A stretch of DNA of 64,000 nt from Tribonema minus (Eukaryota; Sar; Xanthophyceae; Tribonematales; Tribonemataceae): contig JAFCMP010000065.1 of NCBI GenBank assembly GCA_017506865.1, positions 124,001-188,000 on the forward strand, written 5' to 3'. Under the pieces are notes generated by a model. That model was not told the DNA's origin, searched no databases, and was given only the letters and a program-made list of their open reading frames with translations. The position numbers and the translations under genes are program-made. Positions 19,253 through 31,229 of the stretch are shown here, one piece after another. How positions within the stretch are numbered: the first letter of the stretch is position 1; every line of letters starts with the position of its first letter.

Positions 19253-20992
19253 ATGCAGAAGCCATGCTTGGTTTACAGGTGTGGAAAGCAGCGGATTGAT
19301 CGTTTCTACTGTTTGGAGCACCGGATGCAGTCGACGGTTAAGTGTGACGCGCCAGTCGATGACATGGACTGCAAAGAGCAGGAGAGGTCAAGCACCGCAA
19401 CCAATGCATGCAGTGACAATGCTGTAGCAGAAATGTGTAAGACCAGCACCATGGAAGGGTTTGATGACAATGTGGCGGACTCAACATATGTAGCAGCAGC
19501 GCCCACCAACACATACGGCTTTTCCAAGAAGACAAGCGTTATGCGCGTTGAGGATGTCAATGCAGACGAGATCCCTGCGAAGGCACACATGGCGGACATC
19601 AACGCGGCAAAACAGCACCGTGAAGATGAGGAGCGCACTGCTAAGAGGGTTGCTGCTGCTTCTGCAAAGGAGGAGGGGAGCAAGAAGGCAAGGAAAGTAA
19701 CGGTTGCGGCAGCAGAGGCTGCTGCTGTCGTGAGTCATGCGTCGCCACTGCCTCACACTGACTGCAACAAACAGGAGAAGCTGAGCTCCACAGGCAATTT
19801 GTGCTGCGACGAGGATGTCAGCGGCCAGGTAGCCACTGTGGAAAAGCTCTCACTGTCCACACACCAGGACACATCTGACTCCGTGGTGGCAGTGATGTGT
19901 GCGGGCACAAAGCGGTGCAGCAAATGTCAGATTGAGAAACCCCTGACTTCCTTTCATAAGGACAAGTCATCCAAAAATGGGCTGCAATACTATTGCAAGA
20001 TGTGCAACGCACTTGCAGCCAGAGTCCTTCTCAACACGCGCACGGGGTTTATCAAACAGCTCGTTGCCGCCTCCAGACAGCGGTCCACGAAGCGCGGTAT
20101 GAACCATAATGAGCTCTCCACCGCCATCTTTGATGACATCTGTAGCGCGCAGGGCGATCGCTGTGTCTACAGTGGCCTGCCTGTGACATTTGCCCCTATG
20201 TCGGACTTCCAGGCTACCATTGAACGAATCAATGATCAAGATGACTACACTTTCGAGAATAGTGCTCTGTGTGCGCTTGAATTCAACGTGCGCGCTGGTT
20301 GGAGTGTGGCGAAGGTCAAGTATGCAGCCACACACACTGACAGGGTAGATATAGCTACTGTGGAGGCCAATGTGCATGAAGCGCTCATCAAGCCCACAAA
20401 TTGCAAGCCCGCCAGCCCCATCTTCAAGAAGGAGGAGGATGGGGTAACTTTGACTCGCTGCAACACCTGCTGCGAATGGCGAGCACAACAGGACTTCTCT
20501 GATTGTGAAAGAAGTACGTGCAAGAGATGCGTGAGCGACAGGCAGAAAATGTATGGGGCCACATGGCGTGGAGCATTTAAGAGATTGGTAACAAACGCGA
20601 CTCACACTTGCAAAAGACCGACCCGTGAGGCGCGGGGGTTGGTGTGTGAGATCACATTCGAGGACGCCGTCAACATGTACCGCGAGCAGAGGGGTGTGTG
20701 TTTCTACAGTGGCATTCCGCTGACGGCGGAGGGTGACTGGAAAGTGTCACTAGAGAGGAGAGATGTGCATGTGGGATACACCGGTCGGAACTGCTGCTTG
20801 GTTGCTGCAGAATTTCAGGGAATAGACCATACAGTGGACAGCAAATATGGGGGCACGGGGTCTGGCGCATGGTCACGTTCGAAATATGAGTACTTCAGGG
20901 ACAATTATGACCCTGCCAATGTCCCTGTGTGTTGTCCTCTGGCGCTAGTTTCTACTCCGACAGCGACTGATACCATTGAGAACACTGAGTAA
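19253..20992 (+). CDS. Double-module zinc-ribbon/HNH-like protein (579 aa)
   Basis: The ATG at 19253 opens LVYRCGKQRIDRFYCLEHR, then a Lys/Ala/Glu-rich linker to about residue 215. Two similar modules follow. Module 1 (about 220-350): CSKCQIEKP, YYCKMC, then RCVYSGLP and TIERINDQDDYTFENSALCA. Module 2 (about 400-545): RCNTCCEWR, CKRC, then CFYSGIPL and SLERRDVHVGYTGRNCCLVA. The CxxC pairs and the YSG...ER...Y..N..L pattern match an HNH-fold nuclease family common in protists and large viruses. The His of the usual DH step is Glu-Arg here in both modules, so catalysis is uncertain. Ends with TAA. Could be a mobile-element-derived DNA-binding protein. Confidence 0.75.
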   Translation: MQKPCLVYRCGKQRIDRFYCLEHRMQSTVKCDAPVDDMDCKEQERSSTATNACSDNAVAEMCKTSTMEGFDDNVADSTYVAAAPTNTYGFSKKTSVMRVEDVNADEIPAKAHMADINAAKQHREDEERTAKRVAAASAKEEGSKKARKVTVAAAEAAAVVSHASPLPHTDCNKQEKLSSTGNLCCDEDVSGQVATVEKLSLSTHQDTSDSVVAVMCAGTKRCSKCQIEKPLTSFHKDKSSKNGLQYYCKMCNALAARVLLNTRTGFIKQLVAASRQRSTKRGMNHNELSTAIFDDICSAQGDRCVYSGLPVTFAPMSDFQATIERINDQDDYTFENSALCALEFNVRAGWSVAKVKYAATHTDRVDIATVEANVHEALIKPTNCKPASPIFKKEEDGVTLTRCNTCCEWRAQQDFSDCERSTCKRCVSDRQKMYGATWRGAFKRLVTNATHTCKRPTREARGLVCEITFEDAVNMYREQRGVCFYSGIPLTAEGDWKVSLERRDVHVGYTGRNCCLVAAEFQGIDHTVDSKYGGTGSGAWSRSKYEYFRDNYDPANVPVCCPLALVSTPTATDTIENTE

Positions 20993-21146
20993 GCATAATA
21001 AGACCAACCAGTGTGGTTTTCATTGATTGTTCTTACTGCTGCCATTTGCAGTTGCTTGAGTGCAAGTCATTACCATGTTGTGTATTGAAGTGATGGAAGC
21101 CACCGCGGGCTCTTGCTGTAGAGCCCTACTGTCAGTCTACACACCT

Positions 21147-21310
21147 GTGGGGGAGCCGGCTGCGGCAATGGGGCGCTGTGCGAGAGTCAAGTCACTCGGC
21201 CTACACGAAGGAACGGCATCACCAAAAGGTATCAGTAGCAGCAGCAGGCACAGTGCCTTCACTATGGCACCTACTGCAGTACGTGGAAGCGACCCTGCCA
21301 GCCCTGCCAT
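21147..21310 (-). other. Possible signal-peptide exon
   Basis: ATG at 21310-21308, then MAGLAGSLPRTAVGAIVKAL and a strong hydrophobic core with a cleavage-like DAVPSC. It ends at a GTGTGT donor near 21147. It resembles exon 1 of the orphan gene in layout only. No partner exon is visible, because the sequence downstream on this strand is the HNH-like gene. Confidence 0.25.
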
Positions 21311-21529
21311 GTAAAGCCTTAGGACACAGTTGTCGCCAATAGTGTTACGTAGTCCACACTTCTGCATGCCGCACACTGTAGTGCCATTGGTAATCGGCAC
21401 CTGCTGTAAGTGTGCACATGGTGCCATTGCCTTGTAAGTGTGCAGATAACAGAACTGCAGCTGCATGGTAAGTGTTCGCACATGATGGCGTGTGGTATAA
21501 AATCACAGCAAAAAAGTGTTGAGGGGCAG

Positions 21530-21960
21530 GCTACTCATCATTGCATCATCCCTGCATGGGCAGGTGTTCGCACATGATGGCCTGTTGTGCGACATTGCAG
21601 CACATGATCGACAGCCATGAAATGTGGGAGTAAGTGCACAACTCGTGTCATGAAATTGTCATGACAACCTCCCTGCATGGGTACATGTCAGCACGTGATG
21701 GGACAGCCTTGAGATGTGAGAGCAAGAGCACGACTCATGTCAAGACGTCACAGCATCACAGCGTTGAGGTGCAGGCTACATGCGAGACAGTTTTGAGAGC
21801 TTGCAGTGAGTGCACCACTCGTAGCATGAAATCGTGCGTCATCCCTGCATGGGTGAGTATCGGCGTTACCGTGTTGAGGTGCGGGCTATAGCTGCAGCAT
21901 CCCTGCATGGGTAAATGGTGGCTCATGATGAGACAGCCTTGAAGTCTGGGAGTGCAGAAC
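21530..21960. repeat. Degenerate tandem repeat, unit about 120-150 bp
   Basis: Blocks containing CTGCATGGGT, CACATGATG, GACAGCCTTGA and 'gggagtgc' recur at about 21,550, 21,670, 21,850 and 21,900. Confidence 0.6.
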
Positions 21961-21969
21961 ATCGTGGCA

Positions 21970-23480
21970 TGAGATCATAGCATAACGCGTACTATCAGTC
22001 AGCGCACCTGTGAGTGCCCTGCCGTGCAGTCTTGGCCCTGCAGCACTTGTGTTGGAGAGACGCTCAGCCTGCATAAAGGTAGGTAAATCAGCAGCAGCAA
22101 TGTGTTGCCTTTGACAAGTGCAGATGTACAGACTTTGCCTTGGAAAGTGAAGGGCACAATTATTTAGAGCTTGCGTTTAGTGTCAGCACATGATGCGTTT
22201 GTCTCAAAAATGCGCAGATGTTGAGCTTCTGCCTTATGTGCAGAATCATTTAGCTGTTGCTTTGTAGTGTGCGGGTCTTCCGCTGCTGATTAGTCGGGTA
22301 GGTGTCAACACATGCAGCGCTTGCTTTGAAGTCTACAGGTCGTCCACCGCTTCTGAGCGGAGCAGACTCAACACATCTAGCGCTTGCGTTGAAAATCACA
22401 GATAGCAAGCAGCAGCAACGCGTGTAATCCTGGGTTTGTGAGCCGACGCAACTTCTCACCTGAGCGCTTTACGGGCGGCCCTTGTCGTGAAGACCCAACG
22501 CTTGTAGCAGCCCCGGATGATGTGCCAAGTCTGCAGCAGCGGCGGTGCCTTGATATCGCAGCACTTTGCCGCCGCGAGGAAGAGTGGCAAAGTGATGAAC
22601 ACAGCGTAGCGCTGCAGTGCATGCGCTTTTCGTTGACTGGCCAACTGATCTGTGCATTATATTGCAGCGGATGGGCAAGACGCCGCACTATTGTCGTGCC
22701 ACTCTGTTAACTTAGGTCTAACTCCCCACTATTGTTGCAGTCGCAGAACATCAACCGCCACCCCCTGATATCCCCCAATTAGCACACGTGTCTCGCTTGT
22801 GATATGCTAAAATATCAAGAGGCCAGTTTTAGTGCATGTACGGAGGTGTCCAAATGAGCACCCACTGCAGATCTTTGCACAATTTCAGGCTCTGCCTTGC
22901 TAGGCCCCCCACCTCCCTCCTTGCCCGTACTTGCTGAAACATGGCTCCGTTGCATTCCACTTTTCTCAAATAACAGTAGCCAAGCCTGGCAAGCACATGA
23001 GGCAGGCTGCAGTGCAGTTCAGGGATGGTGACAGGTATAGCGCCTGTAGTTGGCAATGCACTGACACTTTACATGCCTCTATTATAGGCACCCGGCGGGG
23101 ACCCATGCATCCAGTGTCCACATGTCCCCCTACATGCACATCTGCTGCTAATACATTAATGTGGCAACTGGTGATTGTGTTAATGGTTGGGCAGAAACCT
23201 GGAGGAATGCAAGGTAAGCACCTGGCATTTGCCAACGACAGCAACATTGCTCAGTCTCGCCTAGGCTGCCGCATGCCACGTGACAATACCGTTTGCTATT
23301 GCCAACCCCCTACTGTAGAGTCCGCCCCAAAGTGGCGATACCTCGAGGCCTCGTGTGAAACACCTGGGCGCACTATGCGTGGGGTGGTACTGTATATACA
23401 TATTTTATGAACGCGAGGTCCTCACACAACACTGGGCACTGAATAACTGCTGCACTCGTAAGAAAGAAGAAGAACAACAC
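21970..23480. other. No gene seen
   Basis: Short frames only. A 90-codon plus frame at 22438-22710 has no motif and no splice support. Confidence 0.4.
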
Positions 23481-23499
23481 GTGATGCTGATGCTGAGAC

Positions 23500-24300
23500 C
23501 CCTTAGGATTCGAACCTGTGGGCCTTGGAAGCTGAAATGTTTTTAGACGAATTATTATTTTAAAAATGGTTTTTTATTGGTCACTTGTTGAAGTTCGCGC
23601 TGGAGGAAAAAAACAGAACAGAGAAGGAGGTGCATGTGGTCTATGGAAGCAGAAGCCTGAAAGGAGCTGTTGAGTTTCCGGACAGGAGCTCTGTTGTCGC
23701 CTTTGCTGCCCAAATGCTTGATGTCACCCACGCAAATTTGCTGGGATCATCCCTTGTGGAGTTCATCGGCAACGACGAGGGTGGGCTCAGTCATGCTCAT
23801 GCCAGAAAAGGCTGCCAGGTACGCCCTCCCCATCAGGCACATCCAGTCACGTCAAGCACACATACGTCAGAGTCTCAAGAACACTGAGCTGTCTGGCATG
23901 GAGCAGCATGTTGCACTTGTTTCGTGGCTCTCCAGACGATAGATGTCTCTCTCATTCAAATTCGGTCCTGTGAGTTTTTATAAATGCAAATTCAATGCAA
24001 GCAAGCTCTTTGCAAGAGCTTTTGCTGATCATTCGGTGTAGTTGCATTTGCGAATGCACACAATGCAAACAATGTGCTGATTGTGAACCACTCCAAAATT
24101 GGTTATTTCCTGATAGCCTGTCCATTGAGCATAATATCTCCACAGACGTCAATGATTTGCAGCATCTTTTGCATGGGCGCGTTATTGGTGTTTCAGCAAC
24201 AAGTGCACTGCACCCGTTGCGACGACAAATGGCAGCTCTCATGAGCGTGCCACGCACATTGTTTTATCTCGAAGTGGATACGGCGCTCGTCATGACCTTC
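23500..24300. repeat. Segmental duplication, copy A (partner at 25,030-25,800)
   Basis: Shares with copy B an opening block (GAAGCTGAAATG...CGAATT... TCACTTGTTGAAGTT), a middle block (GTTCATCGGCAACGACGAGG) and a Cys-rich translatable block (LLIIRCSCICECTQCKQC). A 100-codon frame at 23585-23887 (VVYGSRSLKGAVEF) is intact here but broken in copy B, so the unit probably once coded for a protein. The left end on the minus strand contains GGTTCGAATCC, a perfect pol III B box, without a clear A box. Confidence 0.65.
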
Positions 24301-25029
24301 AATACGACAAAAACCTTGCACAGCTTCTATGGTGCCCAACCTTTTTCTGTTGCTTGCAAAGATGTGCCTCCCTCCCCTTTCTTGCGGTCCATATGCGGCA
24401 TATGCGCTCGTGTGCGCTGCACGGGATGAACCACTCAGTGACTCATATGATAAATCACCGCATCATGTGTGCATATGCAACACCACAGCACCATTTGGCA
24501 CCGTCAAGAGCAGTCAGAAAGGCATCAAACGCACAACAAAAGTCGGCTTTTAAGCGCAATGTCACACAGATGGTCATCACTGTCAGACTCTGTCTGCAGA
24601 GCAACCACCTGCTGCGCTGCAGGGAGGCTGAAACCGAATTGGCCCGGCTAATCCCTACCTTGCAGAATACTTTAGCAAGCTGTGTTGTTCGTCTCTGTCT
24701 GTCTCTACTTCACGCAAGGTTTTTTCATAGCTTGCTTGCCTTCAAATGGCCTACTGCCAGCGCCTGCTGAATATTCAGCATGATGATTGTGCTGCACGTG
24801 CGTGTTTCCAAAATGTTATATGCGAGGAAACCCACTTACTTACGGAAATGGTTTCCCAAAGCTGAACTGGCTTGGAGGTCTGAAGCGGCTTGTGCATGCT
24901 GCATTCATATCCGGCACTTCAAGATGGTGCTAGATAAGCTAAAATGGCTCAATTGGAAGTGCACCCTACCCTTTTTCCCCATGTAGTGTTAACGGCGCCC
25001 CACGCCACTTTTTTGATGAGGCGCAGGAT
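24301..25029. other. Spacer between duplicated copies, no gene seen
   Basis: Short unsupported frames; no motif. Confidence 0.4.
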
Positions 25030-25800
25030 TGGAACCCATGGGACCTAGAAAGCTGAAACGTTTCAGGCGAATTTTTTTTTATCGGTCACCTGGTGAAGTT
25101 AGAAACGCTTGATAGAAACGGTAATAGAAAGGGGAGAGAGAGGGAGGGGGGGAGGTTGACGCTAGACTCCCCAGGTCTCATGGAAGCAGAAGCCGCTGGA
25201 GGATCTTTGTTACCGCCTTTGCCGAAATATTTGATGTCACCCGCGCAATTTGCTGGGAACTATATATATTAGAAGTATAATCTCTTTGTGGAGTTAATCG
25301 GCAACAAGAGGGGCCCAGTCATGATGCCAGGAAAGGTGGCCAGGTGCGCCCCCATCAGGCATCTCGACTAAGGTCAAGCGCACAAATGGCAGAGTCTCAA
25401 GAACAGGGATTTGATCGGGAACAGAGACAATGGGAATGGAGATAAACAAGGTTGCACTCAACTCAACTACAAGACAATAGGTCTCTCCCTTGTTTGTTCA
25501 ATGTCCAGGCCTGATGTGAGTTTTTTTGCAAATCTTATGCAAGCTGCCATGCACGCTCTTTGCAAGAGCTTGTTGATCATACGCTGTGGTTGCATTACAT
25601 TTTGCGAATGCAGACAATGCGTATGTGCTGAGTGTCAACCACTCCAGAGTTTCAACCTCCGGATAGCCTGTCCACCGCGCATGGTGTTCTGCACAGCTGA
25701 CAACGACTCGCAAAATCACTTGCATCGGAGCGCTGATTGATGGCTGATGAATACTGCACCCATTGCGACTACCATTGGCAGCTCTCGTGAGCCTGCCATG
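25030..25800. repeat. Segmental duplication, copy B
   Basis: Diverged partner of 23,500-24,300, with stops in the frame that is open in copy A. Keeps the Cys-rich block (LLIIRCGCITFCECRQC) and GGATAGCCTGTCCA. Confidence 0.65.
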
Positions 25801-28800
25801 CACTTGGTATTATCGCAAAGTGGATACTGCGCTCATCATCAGTTTGAATACTTTGTAGCCCTTGTGCAAATACTTGATCACCCTTGCGCAGCTACCGTTT
25901 CGGGGTTTACTCTGGTGATATGCTTCACAATATGTGTGGCTGTTTTCACAAAGTGCGCTGCACACCTGAAACTGATGCTCAGCGCATAAAGGAAGATAAA
26001 ATGTATTTGAAGATGAAGTATACTCTTCAAGTTGCATACACTATCTTTGTGGCTTGCTGGTATCGGCGGAGTGCAACTCGGACCTGTGTGAGCAAACAAG
26101 TGTTGCCTGTGCACACACAAGGTGGACAACGTTTCTGGGCAGCACCGCCACTCTAGCGAACTTCACATTTGCCATGCAGCCTAAAGATGCCCACGCGCCC
26201 ACTTGTCAGCTGTAACACATTGGCCGAACTATGCATACCGTATGGCTGATGGTCGTACCCTGCTTTTACTAATGAAGTGCCCTGTACGGCTGACGTGTGC
26301 ATTGATGATCAGTGAGCGCATGCGCGCAAATGACATTGCTCCTTCGGCGCAGCTGCATTTAGCATGTGTTGATTGTGACCGTGCCATCGTCGTCTGCCGG
26401 CTGCTGAGCCTCCGTAACCGCTCACTATGTCATGGTACCAGCTGGCCGTGTCGCCGCGCCGTGGCACATATGCGGTACATGCGCGCGTCGACAAGGCACC
26501 GCTTTTTGGCTGACCGCTGCACACACGTCCTCTGCGCACAGATGCGCCTCAAGCAGCGCGCGGAGCGGAGGCAGCGCCCCGGTAACAGCAGGCACATGTG
26601 CGACGTTGCTGTGCGCGCTGCGACATAGGCCGACCTCACGACCGCCAATGAAGTCAAGAGCGGCTGCACGCACGCACGCCACACTCATTACCAACTTCAC
26701 CAAGGTGCGCGACGCGCATGAGCGTATGCACACTACTCTGAAGTACATGCCGTTGAGACACGTTCAGCTGGTCACATGACACACAGACATTTGTATCACT
26801 GGGCATTATCGCGCCCTGAGCAAGTTTCAGCATGGGCTTTATCGCGCACTGAGCGAACATCAATAGAAGTACACGTGCGCATTGAGATACCTTTGAGTCT
26901 TTCACAAGGAATATGACGTTCTGGCAGCAAGCTGGACGTCCACCATCTGGGGCTTTTTGCGCCCTAAGTGAGAGTCAATAAATTACCCATTTACTACGTG
27001 CCCATAAATGTGTATGTCATGAGGCACTGCGCAATGCTCTCATTGCCCACAACACATATGTGGGCAACACGTGTTTTTGCATGCACCTAGGTCTACTGTA
27101 CCACTGGTTCGAGTATGTATGTATGCTTTTGAATAGTACTTCGGAGTACATGTCCTTGCGCATGTGACCCCCCACTTGTGGCTCAGCGCTATGCAGAGCT
27201 CAAGCGTGCACCGCCGAGAGGCAGCAGCAATGCTCAGGAAGTGGAAGCGCTCACGCTGATATGACTGTAGTTCAGGCCTGTGCACGTCATAATCGACGAC
27301 GAGCAGCAGAGCAGATGTGAATCACACTTCATGAATGTTGCACTTTCGCATCAGTGCTGCGGTCACTGACAATAGCTGACAGAGAAGAATGTCCTACAGT
27401 CGTCCTGTGCGCCGCTGTGCACTTGACCCGGTCAAGCCCGAGTAACGAGCTGGTAGTAGCGAAGCGACTGCGCTCGACAATCACATACGCGGTTCTACTG
27501 ACGCGTGCACATGGCGCGGTGCTTGACCTCCGCTGCGGGCAGCTCTCGGGCCTGCGTGACCAACGCGAACTTCGTTGAACGTGCCTGTGCTTTTCCCGTG
27601 CGCTGCCTCGTTGTACAGCAAATGGTACGGTGGCCATATCGCACATACTCTTTACTTCTATGATGCAGCTGTGTCTACCTCTCAAGCAAAATAACTATCA
27701 GTACAGCAAAACTCACTCACTATGCCAGGCTCCGTCCGTCTAGTCCTTGAGGGTATTCTGCTATCGGTCCCATCATGCACTGCGTGCTCGCAGCTGGGTG
27801 GTCTGCGTCGCATCAACGTGCCGCGCAACGAGCTCCCCCGGGCATGCCGCACTGAGCTGTCACAGTGCACAGTCCCCGCTTCAGGTGACGCTGCAAGCGG
27901 TTTTATTCTCGCTTTTGCCGTGTGATGATATGCCATGATGCACTCCTGGTACCGCCTGGCACCGATTTCACACGGCACTGCTTTGCATCATTGCCTGTGT
28001 AGATTGTGCACTGTTGAGTGACAGCAGTGACAACAACGAGCTGGTACGTTGATTAAGACCCGCCCCCCCTCCGCCTCCTGTCTAGCAAATTTCAGCTCCG
28101 ATGCGCAACAAACTCCTGAGGTAGCCCCCTCTGGTACCATGTACCCCCTGACATCTGCGTGCCTCCGGCACGCAGATGTGCGGCACATGGGTTGGATCAT
28201 GGACCTTGAGCGGCGGCTAGAATCTGCAACGCCGAGCTCTAGTACAGACAATGCCTGAAGTCTGAGGAAATCGAGAGACCTAAATGAGATTTATGAGTAC
28301 TTCAAGTATGATTGTATCCACAATTCATCATGGCCTGTGCACCCGCAAATTGGCCTTGAAAGCATGAAGGGTACCCCCCATCTTAGCGGTTATTCTCTGC
28401 TGCTTGCCCATGACATGGTGTTTCGCCTCTATTTTGATCCCCATGCCCCAGCTCAAACCACGCGGGGGTCTTAATCGCCTTTGCCTACGGTGCTATGGTG
28501 GGCAACCTTCTGTGATTGTTTCATGAGCTGGTACTATGGTGAGTAGCCCTCTGTGATTGTTTCACAAGGCACTGCCTTTCATTGGGGTTGTTGCTGTTGC
28601 GCTGCGTCAGCACAAAGGCTCCTGTGTGGCCGGCTGGAGTTGGTTTCTGTCTCTGCTGCACTTGCTGTGGTTTCTGGCCAAGTGTCAACACTCAACTTCA
28701 GCATTGAAGCACTGCACTTTGTCCAAGGGACCCCAATTTCAACTGTATTGGGTTTACATGTAGCTGCAGCAACTACATACCATAATCCATCATGTATACA

Positions 28801-28850
28801 TGTAGCAGACACTCGAAACAAATCTGCATGCCTATTGTATTTGACGTAGA
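25801..28850. other. Gene-poor stretch
   Basis: Only short overlapping frames on both strands. The one clear structure is the perfect hairpin at 28,151-28,179. Confidence 0.4.
28151..28179. other. Perfect 13-bp hairpin with 3-nt loop
   Basis: ACATCTGCGTGCC, loop TCC, GGCACGCAGATGT. Not followed by a T run, so a terminator role is not indicated. Confidence 0.8.
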
Positions 28851-29324
28851 ACTATGCGGCAGTGCTGAGCACGCTCTACTCTGACTGTTCCCAGACTACG
28901 CATCCAACTGCGACACTCCTCTGCTCCCCTACAGTGCAGCATTTCACCTGCCCCTTTGTGCAAGCAGTTGCCATGCGTGACGGCGGAATGTTGCCTGTCA
29001 GCTGACTGCATACGCAAGTTGCAGTGCACGTGGCTGTTGTTGTGCAGGAGAACCTTGAGGCGTGCTGACTCTTCTTGACTGTGCACTGTGCTGGCAAGAA
29101 CTTCACTTGAAGCTGGGGGTGATGATGCCAGGCTCACTGTTTGGCATGCCCATGGCATCAAATCCAGTGAGAGCCCACTCGAGCGTGATGCTGGCATCAA
29201 AATGCAAGAAGCTGCTGTTTGGCACAGGGCCTGGCGGATGGCCAGTACACAGAATCGCTCTATGCCTCGTGCTCCCCTGATCCTTACACAAGTGCATGAC
29301 ATTGTGGCAGGCCCAGACATACAG

Positions 29325-30720
29325 TTGAAGTGCATCATGAACTCAAGAAGAGTTGCACTGCAAATTTGCTGGCCTGTACGTCACAGGATCAATACAGACT
29401 TGGGCCTGACGGCACTCCCAGATGTGGGCCGCTGCGTTGCTCAGCACTGGCAGGTCAGTGCTGAGCATTGATGCTTTGGAACTCTTTATGACCTGCAAGT
29501 TTGATACAGAAAGGTGCCATACTTCAAGATCGCCGAAGCATGTGTACCCGTACATCTGCCACAGTTCTCAATCATGACACTCATCATAGTTCATGTGGCC
29601 CTGCGCAAAACTCGGTTCTCCAGATGTAGGCAAGAGTGTACAGTGGCTGTGGTGGGGCAGTGCTTGGCGTTGTAATGCTGGTGCACTGCTGAGGAGTGGC
29701 ATGCACTGAAGCGCTTCCACCCATAAACCAAGCCACCAATTGGGCAGTCACATGCTTGAAATACTTGACATACTGTAATGACATTTATCCACAATTTCGA
29801 GTTGTGGACGCTCCTGTTATCAGAGGCGACCATGACTGTTGGCTCTTTCACCACCAACTTGTCAGGTTGATTGAGCAACACCTCAATTGCTGAACATTCG
29901 CATACATGTAGAAGTACGCATAAGACTATGTGACAAGCCTGGCGCCTTCACCTATGTAATTGCTGCAGTGGCAAGCTCACACTGTTGCTGAGCCATGCTG
30001 GTGCTGCCTCCTTATAGATTGGGCCTTGTGGAAGTCTTGCACTTGGGTAATGTTGACTCAGACAGTGCCAGACTGAAGAAATACTCAGTCTGCTTTAATG
30101 ATCACAAGTACGCATCGTCATTGTGGAACCTCTGCTGATGTTGCGCTGACATGTAGTGAATTGAAAAGAAGCTGCTGAGTTGTTTCACAGAGGAGCCCGA
30201 ATACATTTACAAGGGATGCACAAATTCTAGACGGCATGATTGGCGCCCAATTGATGCTTGCTAGCAGTGCGCAAGCTGTTGGCCAACCAGTAGAGCCATA
30301 GAGGCCCGGACTCCCCCGGAGGCTGGGAGGTCATGTATACGTATATGACAGGCAAGAGGCTGAAATGCTGGAGCTTGCAGAAAGCAGGAACTCTAGCGAT
30401 GGTAAAAAAAGCATGCTTTAACTTGCACTACATACAGTATGGCCGACGCGCTTGTGCCAAGTCACTGTCATCCGCACAAAACTCTTGACCAAGGCAATGG
30501 CTGTGCCGTCTTTTGACCCAAACACTGTCTGAAGAAAGGAGGCAGATCATTTGGTGCGCTGCGCCCTCTGCTCAGCTGCGGCAGCGCCGACACCATTATT
30601 ACCTTTGCACTTGGCGGGGCGGTCCCTGCCGCGGCAGCAACCGCGGTGTGCGTGCCTCCTCATTGCCTACTTCAACACGCGCTGCGGCAGCGGCAGAGCA
30701 GCTGCCACAGCGGCAGCACA
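29325..30720. repeat. Segmental duplication of about 1.4-1.8 kb, copy A
   Basis: Collinear with 34,218-35,990. Shared blocks include GTGGGCCGCTG, GGCGCCT(T/C)CACCTA, GTGCTGACATGTAG-like and, near the end, GCGCTGCGCCCTCTGC and CCGCGGCAGCA. The copies differ by many small indels, so the duplication is old. Confidence 0.7.
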
Positions 30721-30778
30721 TGCCAGTGGCAGCACTTTTACGGTCTGGGGGCAAAGGCGGTGGCGACGCGCTCAGCGC

Positions 30779-31218
30779 CAAGGATCCGCTCCGCCCATCC
30801 GCGACCCTGAAACCCAAGAAGCAACCGAGCACTTATGCTAAAGTGAGGTCAGTCAAGACCCTCAAACTGTTGAAGTTAGATAATAGTAGGTTGTTGGCCT
30901 CACTCAGACGCACCAGAGGAGCTCTTGGTTGTTGAAGTTGAGATGGGTGGAGCCGTGCTATTGCACGTTGAGCAGTGACATGACAGTTGAAGTTGGCATG
31001 AAGTTGAAGTTTGAATATCATCGTTGAAGTTCAATATCACATCAGGATCAATATCAACTTCAACAAGTGAGTAGTCAGCAGATGCCCCTGACATGGGGCT
31101 ACAGCATGCCACAACCCAACTTCAATATCAGTTCTGCCCTGCAGACTTTACTACTGGACAAGGGCCTCGGTTGCTTCTTGGCTTTCAGGGTCGCGGATGA
31201 GCGGAGCGGATCCTGGGG
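30779..31218. repeat. Inverted repeat with 55-bp arms and nested hairpin
   Basis: Left arm 30,779-30,833 (AGGATCCGCTCCGCCCATCC, then CGACCCTGAAACCCAAGAAG) is the near-exact reverse complement of 31,165-31,218. Within the 330-bp spacer, GTTGAAGTTCAATATCA pairs with ATATCAACTTCAAC around 31,023-31,062. The spacer also has several TTGAAGTTG motifs. Confidence 0.8.
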
Positions 31219-31229
31219 GCCCCAGCTTC

